Assembly (NCBI RefSeq): GCF_048544455.1
Contig: NC_133528.1
Coordinates: 50,396,293 to 50,460,292, forward strand
DNA: 64,000 bases
Direction of reading: 5' to 3'
DNA from: Silene latifolia
Lineage: Eukaryota; Streptophyta; Magnoliopsida; Caryophyllales; Caryophyllaceae
In this document: piece by piece, positions 56,845 to 64,000 of the stretch
Numbering within the stretch: the first letter of the stretch is position 1
Layout of the letters: the number at the start of each line of letters is the position of its first letter
Notes under the pieces: generated by a model
Databases searched by the model: none
What the model was told of the DNA's origin: nothing
Seen by the model: only the letters and a program-made list of their open reading frames with translations
Translations under genes and position numbers: made by a program

Positions 56845-57180
56845 TTACGTCCCCGTAATCATACATACCTGATCAAAAAGGAAAGGGTAACGCTCTCTCA
56901 TGGCCTCCTCTGCCTCCCATGTAGCTTCCTCAGTCTCGTGGTTTGACCAAAGGATCTTAAGCAAAACTGTCTCACCACTCCTAGTCTTCCTAACCTTCCG
57001 GTCAAGAATCTGCTTAGGGACCTCAAGATATGATAAGGACTCATCTAGCTCTAAGCTCTCTGCCTCTAACACATGTGACGAGTCACTCACATACTTCCGC
57101 AGCTGAGATACATGAAACACATTATGCTTCCGAAATTTCGACTCGAACCCGGAACTAGGCTTTAACTTAGGCTTAACTTG
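56845..57180 (-). pseudogene. Integrase C-terminus and chromodomain of a Tekay chromovirus, truncated
   Basis: Starts inside the integrase tail (VFHVSQLRKYVSDSSHVLE) and continues through a chromodomain with VLLKILWSNHETEEATWEAE, ending near 56845. VKVLW..H..EEATWE is the classic chromodomain signature of chromoviruses, which guides integration to heterochromatin. All sequence upstream in the element (gag to integrase core) is missing beyond about 57180. Confidence 0.85.
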
Positions 57181-57330
57181 ACCCTAATTACCACATGAGT
57201 GATCGGGTTTGTGAGAATAGGGCCAAAGATGGCGAGAAAAGAGCGATTTCAGGGCTTCCGAAGGCTCTAAAATCCCTAACCCAAGGCTCGTCATCACGTG
57301 ACGCGGCCTAAATTTACTTTAACGTTGCAG

Positions 57331-58655
57331 GTGATGAAGCTTCTACTTCTGGGAGAGCTCCCATGGAGATAGACACTGCTGTTGACCCTTCTCGTGTCAT
57401 CGAGGAGGCTTTGGAGGAGGCTTTCACCGCTGCGGTGATGGCTGCTGGGGACGAGGTCCACGAGGAGGAGGCTGTTGAGGAGGAGGAGGCCCTGAGGCGG
57501 GCCAACGTTAGGTGAGGAGGTCGTTAGCTGAGAGGAGCACCCGCGTGGGCTGAGACCTGGGACAGCAGGCACTTGCTTTGGGTTGCGGAGGGTCACCTGT
57601 CCTATAGGACGGTGAAGAGCTTGGTAATCTTGAATTCATTACTCATCACTCATCTTATTTAATTCATTTGCTCATATCTTATCCAATTCTCGTTCAAAAC
57701 TAAAGATAGTTTTTTGTTTCAAATCACCATAGGAGGCCGGGAACATCAGGTCGTTCTCGGGTTACACGACGGCGATGGAGTGCTACGAGCGGCCGTCGGC
57801 GGAGGAACGCGCCATGATCGAGCGTGGAGCGTTTGGTGCCTTGGTGCAGGCTTGGAGGGATACCGCGAAGAAGAAGCTGCGGGCTAACCTTAGTCTGGTC
57901 CGCGCTTTCTTGGACCGATTCTGGGATACGACTTCCACTTTTCACATGCCTTTTGGTGAGGTGGGAGTCACGTTGGAGGACTACGGCATGATTTACGGTC
58001 CGCCGTGTGGGTCCGAGGCTGTGGAGTGGCCGGAGGCTGCCATGAGGGTGGACTCGGCCGAGGCTAGGAGGTTGATCGGCTGGAACTTGTCGCCGAAGGC
58101 TGTTACAGTGCCTGGTTTGGTGCCCAGTTCCTATGTCCGAGACTACTTTGCGGGGAAGACCCCGGCGCTGTTGACGATTGACGGGTGAGAGACGGCTCCT
58201 CCTCCCTGTACAGCTGAGCAGAGGGCTCGTTTGTGGCTTTGGTGGTTTCTGTCTTCGATCTACCTTGGAGACAAGGGAGAGCGACTGTCGACGAAGCTTC
58301 TTCCCTTCCTTTCTGACCTGAGCTCCCTAGGGCATTGGGACTGGGTCACTGCTGGTTTTGCGGTCCCCATCCGCTTCATGAGGGCCATAGTTCGTCCGGA
58401 GTTGATGGAGAAGGGGACTTCTCCTGGTCTTTGTCGGCCCGGACTCTGCCGGAGGTATGAACCTTCATTTAGACTAAAATCAATTCTTTTCCTTATCAAA
58501 TTACGAAAGATCGTTATTGACTATCTCGCTTTACAGGCGTGGGTGTACTCCTACTTTCCGAGCCTCTCGCCCAAGAGGACGGAGCCGCTGGAGAAGGCCT
58601 ATCCCATGGTGAGGGATTGGGTGTGTGGACATGGGGCCCACGGGGGCGCTTGGGA
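57331..58655 (+). pseudogene. Plant mobile domain (PMD) gene, degenerate
   Basis: An exon from about 57331 encodes GDEASTSGRAPMEIDTAVD and an acidic Glu-rich stretch, then after a stop and a frameshift AETWDSRHLLWVAEGHLSYR. The exon from 57733 encodes SGYTTAMECYERPSAEERAM, a PMD core (ANLSLVRAFLDRFWDTTSTF; VTLEDYGMIYGPPCG), an in-frame TGA (58186-58188) and ARLWLWWFLSSIYLGDKGER. An intron-like gap (58455-58536) precedes AWVYSYFPSLSPKR. PMD proteins occur as host MAIL/MAIN-type genes and as passengers in retroelements; the repeat-rich setting favours a passenger. Coding similarity ends near 58655, where another repeat begins. Confidence 0.65.
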
Positions 58656-58659
58656 GAGA

Positions 58660-60613
58660 GAACAAGCGTTTGCATTTTGTGGAGTCGCCACCAATTTTTA
58701 TGGGAAATTGGAACCGTTCGAATACCTCGTGCCATGTCAAGACACAAAGTAGATACATGAACACCAAGCAATCGTTACCCTTAGCATTCTATGTCTAGAA
58801 TGACTCTCGTGGATGCCAATGAACACGGATGTTCACAGAGATCTGGAGTAAGGGGTGAGGGTACGTATTAGGAAGCTCTTTTGATCGAACACCTAATCCC
58901 GCCCGCCTCGATAGCGACCTCTACTAATGATTAGGGACATCATCTATACTCGATATATCGTCGATTATATGCATGCAATGCAACATCCAAGTTTTAATCC
59001 TAGCATGTGAGAATTAACTAAGTCGGTTGACACGTAATTTAACATACAATTAATGTCAAAGTAGGATTTAATGCTCAATTACATGTGAAAGCATACAAAT
59101 GATACAAGAAATATGATAAATACAATAAAAGAAAATTACAATAATTACATCGGGTTTATTGATTTATGTCGAAAATACCTTTAAAACGGATAATTTGAGA
59201 AAAAGAATAAACAAATAAATTAACGAACAGAACAGTAGGTGATAATACGATTAATAGTTAATTATACGTAAGCTAATTAAACTAGGTCAAGGCAGAACGG
59301 AAGTTCAGAGACAGAAGTCAACCTGGAACAGGCGCAGCAGGACTGCGCCCTTTGGAAGAGGCGCAGCAGTTGCTGCGTCTGTTCCAAGGGTGAGTTCTGG
59401 CTGTGAAGCCGGAACTGCAAATCGTTAATATTAATTGGTGAATTTAAAGGATTGATTATGATATTTACTCGGATGGAAGTGATTAATAGGTTATTTACAT
59501 GTGATTGATGATCATAAAAGCAACAAAACATGGACGAGACGGAATTAAGACGAATTATTACATGGATGAACGATTGATTAATGACATGGGTGAACAAAAT
59601 AAGCTAAACATGATGAATTGATGACAAATTAATAACGAATATGTGAATAAACAGAGGAAAATATATCAAAGATCGAATTCCAGAAACTCAATATGAACGA
59701 ATCAAATTTCCACAACCCGGATTGAATTTAATGACAAAAACCCGCAAATATTGGATTATAAGGGATTTAAGTCGAATTTTAATGATAAATTACATGTGTT
59801 AATGATGATGATTAATATACATGTGAAATTATTATGATTGTATCAAAGAATTAACAAGAAACAAACGAAACAAATAAAAAGCTTGACGAATTACAGAGGA
59901 CGAAGGAAGAAGAAAGGAAGCAGGAACTGCGGCAGCCTCACGAAGAGGCGCAGCAGGAACTGCGCTCCTTCGAAGAGGCGCAGCAGTTGCTGCATCCTTT
60001 CTCGACGGTTTGTCTTCTGGAAATCCGTAAAAAAGAGGTTTTAAGGCACGGTTTTAGAAATCGGTTTTAATTGGTGTTTTTGACATAAACCTTACATTAA
60101 TGATACAAAAAGTAAAATAACAATAACAAAAGAGAGATTTACACCCTCAGACTTACATGTTTGACGAAACGAGATGAACTAAGTTATCGATTAGTGATGC
60201 TCGACTCGAATGTAACGAAAGTGCCCTCGTAAGAGGAAAACGATTAGATTAATTAAGTTGATTGATGTGGAGTTGGTCAAATTGGTCGGTCATGCAAACG
60301 AGGCTGGTACTTAGAAGGATCCGAGCTTACGTGGTCGAATGTTCAAGCACGTAGACGCCAAAAAGTAAGAACAAAGGTCTAGAATGCAAAGGGAGAAGAG
60401 AAGGGTGGACACTCGCGTGAGAAATATGAGGAGCGAAGGCTCCTATTTATACTAATCACGTGAAGGAATAGGGTTTTCGGAGAGACTTTGGAAGTGAATC
60501 TCGGAAAGATACGAAAAAAGATACGAAAAATACGCAGAAAAGGACCTGGGAAGAGGCGCAGCAGCCACTGCGTCTCTTGGAAGAGGCGCATCACCTGCTG
60601 CGTCTGTTCCCAA
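58660..60613 (-). other. Noncoding LTR-like repeat with GGCGCAGCAG palindromes
   Basis: About 2 kb without a gene. A minus-strand TATA box (top 60441-60451, tcctatttata) and repeated palindromic motifs suggest the LTR or leader of a minus-strand retroelement interrupted by the copia LTR at 60614. No matching second LTR is in the window, so family and borders are unknown. Confidence 0.45.
59320..60612. repeat. Three clusters of GAGGCGCAGCAG..CTGCGTC hairpin motifs
   Basis: Clusters at about 59320-59400, 59925-60005 and 60545-60612. Each has two successive units of (G)AAGAGGCGCAGCAG followed a few bases later by the complement CTGCGYC, giving short hairpins with a variable 2-6 base loop. Confidence 0.85.
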
Positions 60614-62024
60614 TGTTGGAGCTTGTGTCCTCCACAAATTAGTGTGATAACATTTGTAAATATCTTACAGGTTCACAAGGGTATACTTCGTATATTTAAT
60701 CAGTTGATTAACGTTTACCTAATAACGGTTGGCTTGCTAGAAAGTTTGACGTTTGAAGGAAAAGTAGATCTATATACTTACATATTCATATATGTTATAA
60801 TTTAATTTGTCATAAAATTAACAAGTGATCTTATGCATGCAAACTATTTAACAAAATAAAGAAGAATTCATCCTTACATTGGAATTTCGGTTCATATGGG
60901 CACAAAAGAGATCTCCTTCTCTTTTGTTCTTGAGCTTTCCTTTTAGATGAACAAAGACCCAAGTGTAGGATCTCTCCCAAGGATTTATACCCAAGACACA
61001 CTCTTAATAAAATTAATATAATGTATACTAGATAATATTAATTTTGTAAGGAAAAATTGACCCAAAAATATTTGGTTATCTCACCCAAAACCGGTTGAGA
61101 GAGAGGAATGATAGAGGAAAATTTTCTCTTTCTAAAACTCTTGTTTTTAGATGATATGAATGAATAATGTCACTAGTTGTTTTCTAAGTGAATATTAGGC
61201 AAAAATAAGAAGAAAAATCTCATGGATTTCTCTTCCCAAAACCGGTGGGAGTGGAGGAAAAATAGAGCCAATGCATGCTCATGGTTACCTTCACAAGAAT
61301 ATGTAGGTGTGCATGGCTAGCAATAGGTTTACATAATTATGTTTTCCATTAACTTTAATCAACATAAAATATATGTTAAATCCTCCCACTATTTCGGCCA
61401 AATGGAGATAAAATGGATTCCATTTTATCTTTGTCAATTGTCAATATGTCACATGTCATATGTTGCATAAATTTGTTGTGCATTTTTAACATATTAAAAA
61501 TCAACGTATTATTAAAAATACGTCACATACAAAAATCGACTTAGTAATTCATAATTACTTGTGCCAAAATATTTTACCAATTATAAATCACAATAAATTG
61601 TATTTATAATAATTCATTCAATTTCAATTGTTTCTTTAAACAATAATTTCATCTGAGTAATGATACAATTCGATTACTCAGACCGTATCTCATTTTAATC
61701 AATTTCAATGTGATACGTAAATTTTACTTCCAAAATCGTCCGTCAATTTTCAAGTAATTTAATTAACTCGTAACATTATACGATTAATTAAATGATCAAT
61801 TAAGAGTGTTATCCTTTAGGTATGACCTAGGGGATCAACTGATCACCACCGTCGCACGACAGTAATGTCAAACTCTAGTCAGACAATCATTACCGATATA
61901 TGTTGATCAGTTGACAGTAAAAATATTACTTCCCAATTGTATTCTTTATAATGAGATTTAAACATGTGATCATCATGATCAACAGTCGTGATCGCATTAT
62001 TGTCGGAGGACACATATTCCAACA
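60614..62024 (-). repeat. 3' LTR of the copia element (1411 bp)
   Basis: On minus it begins TGTTGGAATATGTGTCCTCC at 62024 and ends GCTCCAACA at 60614, so the ends are inverted TGTTGGA..TCCAACA. The polypurine tract sits directly outside the start. No ORF inside. The flank beyond the end is cccaa. Confidence 0.88.
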
Positions 62025-62787
62025 ATCTCCCACTTGTCCTCGACAAGTGTGCGTCACCAATTCTCTTGTCCTATTACTATCTCCCACTCAATGCAAGGTG
62101 TCTTTCAGGTCGTACTTGCAAGTGATCATATCGAGAGTGGTTTCCTCGATCCGGAGAATAACCGATTGACCAGGACTTATCTATCATAGATACTTTCCGA
62201 GCGTGGCCACGCATTTCAGTTCATTCTTGCTCGAGTGGCCCCGAGATATTGTTATAACCACGACTAGGGGTGGACAATTCCTATCGCACTCATTCCCTTC
62301 AACTAGCCACAACCATCATAACCCAAAATGTGCCCATTTGACCCCATTTACGAAGGTCGTAGTAACACAAATCAAAGTTAATCTGAAACTGTGCCATCTT
62401 AGGCGAATAGTCTTTAGTCAAAAGAATCGACTCATTAGAATACTATAGTAGCTCTCGCCACGACCAGGCTATATAAATTGCCAGAACTCTATAAGCGGTC
62501 ATAAGGCCCGACAAAATGTTCCTAATGATGCCTATGTGATCGACTAGTCATCTCACATGACTCTATGGCACTTGAACTTGCCATCAATCACATCACACTC
62601 TAGTCACTTCGAGACGTCACCTCATACAAGTGACTATGGACAAATACTATGTTAATCCGTGTTCACTTTAACGGGGTTCAATTGTCACTACAACCCGTTT
62701 GGATGTAACAATGTATAAATTAAAGATAAAAGACAAATGTGATTGTGAACATGAACAAAAACAACACCTTTTATTTCATTTCAAAAT
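62025..62787 (-). other. 3' untranslated region between pol and LTR of the copia element
   Basis: 763 bp without coding signal, typical of copia 3' leader DNA. It contains the polypurine tract at the LTR edge. Confidence 0.6.
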
Positions 62788-63987
62788 CTAACAAAAACTT
62801 GGTACACGTTTAAGTCCCATGGACGTAACATGTCCATCATGCTTAGCCTGCGATAAAGGCTTGGTGAGCGGATCGGCTATGTTGTCATCCGTCCCAACCT
62901 TACAAATCGCAATTTCCTTTCTTTCAATGAAATCTCTTATTACATGATATTTTCTAAGTACATGTCTAGATCTATTACTAGACTTCGGCTCCTTAGCTTG
63001 GAAGATCGTCCCACTATTATCACAATAGAGAGTGATGGGATCATTGGCGGTAGGTACTAATTTTAGACCTTCCGTGAATTGCTCGATCCAAACAGACTTC
63101 CTTAGCGACACGATCTGCAATGTACTCAGCCTCCGTTGTAGAATCCATGATTCTGACTTCCTTGAAGCTTCTCCACTTACGGCACCACCATTGAGCATGA
63201 AAACGAAACCGACTTGTGATTTCAAGTCATCTCTATCTGTTTGAAAACTTGAGTCCGTGTATCCATTAACACGCAACTCTGTGTCTCCTCCAAACACTAG
63301 GATAGAATCCTTAGTTCTTCTCAAGTACTTAAGGATGTTCTTGACGGCTATCCAGTGACTCTCACCTGGATTTCCTTGATATCTACTCGTCATGCTCAAG
63401 GCATACGAGACATCAGGACGTGTGCATATCATGGCATACATGATTGATCCAACAGCGGAAGCATAAGGGATCATCTTCATGCGTTCAACATCATGGGGTT
63501 CGGAGGAGATTGGGACTTGCTCAATATGGTCCCAGTTACCATAGGTACCAAACCCCTTTTGGATTTGTCCATCTTTGAACCGTCGAAGAATCTTATCAAC
63601 ATAAGACTCTTGACTTAGTGCCAATATCCTCTTGGATCTATCTCTATGGATCCGGATACCTAATATGCGTTGTGCCTCTCCTAAATCCTTCATTTGGAAG
63701 TGGTGACCTAACCACTTCTTAACAGAAGACAACATTGGAATATCATTTCCAATGAGTAGTATGTCATCGACATACAAGATTAGGAACACAACATTGCTCC
63801 CACTAAATTTCATGTATAAACATGGTTCCTCAACACTTCGAGTGAAACCATTTTCCTTTATAACATGATTGAATCGATGATTCCAACTTCTAGATGCTTG
63901 CTTAAGACCATAAATGGATCTCTTAAGCTTGCACACTTTGTTAAGATTTTTAGAATCAACAAAACCTTCGGGTTGTATCATGTACAC
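62788..63987 (-). pseudogene. Copia pol: reverse transcriptase (C-terminal part) and RNase H
   Basis: Copia RT motifs: KLKRSIYGLKQASRSWNHRF, the YVDD box in LYVDDILLIGND (residues about 72-75), MKDLGEAQRILGIRI, and SAVGSIMYAMICTRPDVSYAL. RNase H follows with YTDSSFQTDRDD, ALYCDN-type LYCDNSG and the C-terminal DNIADPLTKPL. Between about 63090 and 63190 the frame is wrong: the conserved DSTTEAEYIA stretch is read only in another frame, so two compensating shifts bracket this catalytic region. Upstream pol lies partly beyond the window. Confidence 0.88.
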
Positions 63988-64000
63988 CTCCTCTTCTAAA

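Larger units (their letters stand above)
60614..64000 (-). mobile_element. Ty1/copia element, 3' half
   Basis: The 3' LTR (60614-62024), polypurine tract (GGACAAGTGGGAGAT on minus, 62025-62039), a 3' noncoding stretch and the C-terminal half of pol are present. The rest lies beyond the window. The RT and RNase H types at the end of pol identify copia. Confidence 0.9.

Overview
This is nuclear DNA from a flowering plant. The evidence is spliced genes with canonical GT..AG introns, plant-type LTR retrotransposons of several lineages, FAR1-type Mutator elements, Stowaway-like MITEs and a tRNA-derived SINE. Several signals suggest Caryophyllales, possibly a Silene-like species: a Tat-lineage (Retand-like) element with an antisense ORF, and LTRs full of CTCGGYCGAG palindromes. 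The species is an inference and the sequence does not prove it. I see no bacterial gene, CRISPR array or rRNA gene.

The window holds one intact-looking host gene, at 14064-22433 on the minus strand. It has eight exons with consistent phases and encodes 508 residues: a trihelix (MYB/SANT-like) DNA-binding domain fused to a UMP-kinase-type amino acid kinase, the architecture of Arabidopsis At3g10030. Its introns carry MITEs and a Mutator-like fold-back element. A 2.5-kb Mutator-like element with a nested smaller one lies about 290 bp upstream of its ATG.

Nearly everything else is transposable elements, many nested. (a) 1-8087: a Tat-lineage Ty3/gypsy element on the minus strand (gag, protease, RT, two RNase H domains, integrase), with an antisense coiled-coil ORF and a 168-bp tandem repeat; the coding regions are broken. 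(b) 8471-11094: a complete non-autonomous relative with a 5-bp target duplication, whose inner part is rearranged. (c) 11095-14063: AT-rich DNA with a LINE-type RNase H remnant and a MITE. (d) 22725-25258: Mutator-like element, then a SINE. (e) 25446-48622: two copies of a copia-like LTR end enclose about 23 kb. Inside sits an 18-kb Mutator-like element between two (TA)n tracts, with convergent Ulp1-protease-like and FAR1-type transposase genes; it in turn contains a 7.5-kb non-autonomous LTR element with GATAC target duplications. (f) 48623-55237: further MITEs and Mutator-like elements, one with a GRF-like zinc-finger ORF. (g) 55238-57180: 3' end of a Tekay-type chromovirus. (h) 57331-58655: a broken plant mobile domain gene. 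(i) 58660-60613: noncoding repeat with palindromic GGCGCAGCAG motifs. (j) 60614-64000: 3' half of a Ty1/copia element.

The most unusual signals are noncoding. Each large element family carries its own short motif dozens of times: TGTAACTT in the 18-kb Mutator element, GTTATTGTA in the 51.6-55.2 kb elements, and three different palindrome families in LTRs. Other notable points are a Ulp1-like domain whose catalytic cysteine position reads serine, a non-autonomous Retand-like element with an inverted ORF segment, and LTR-pair differences that cluster at CGAT/CAGT blocks and may be sequence-quality artefacts.
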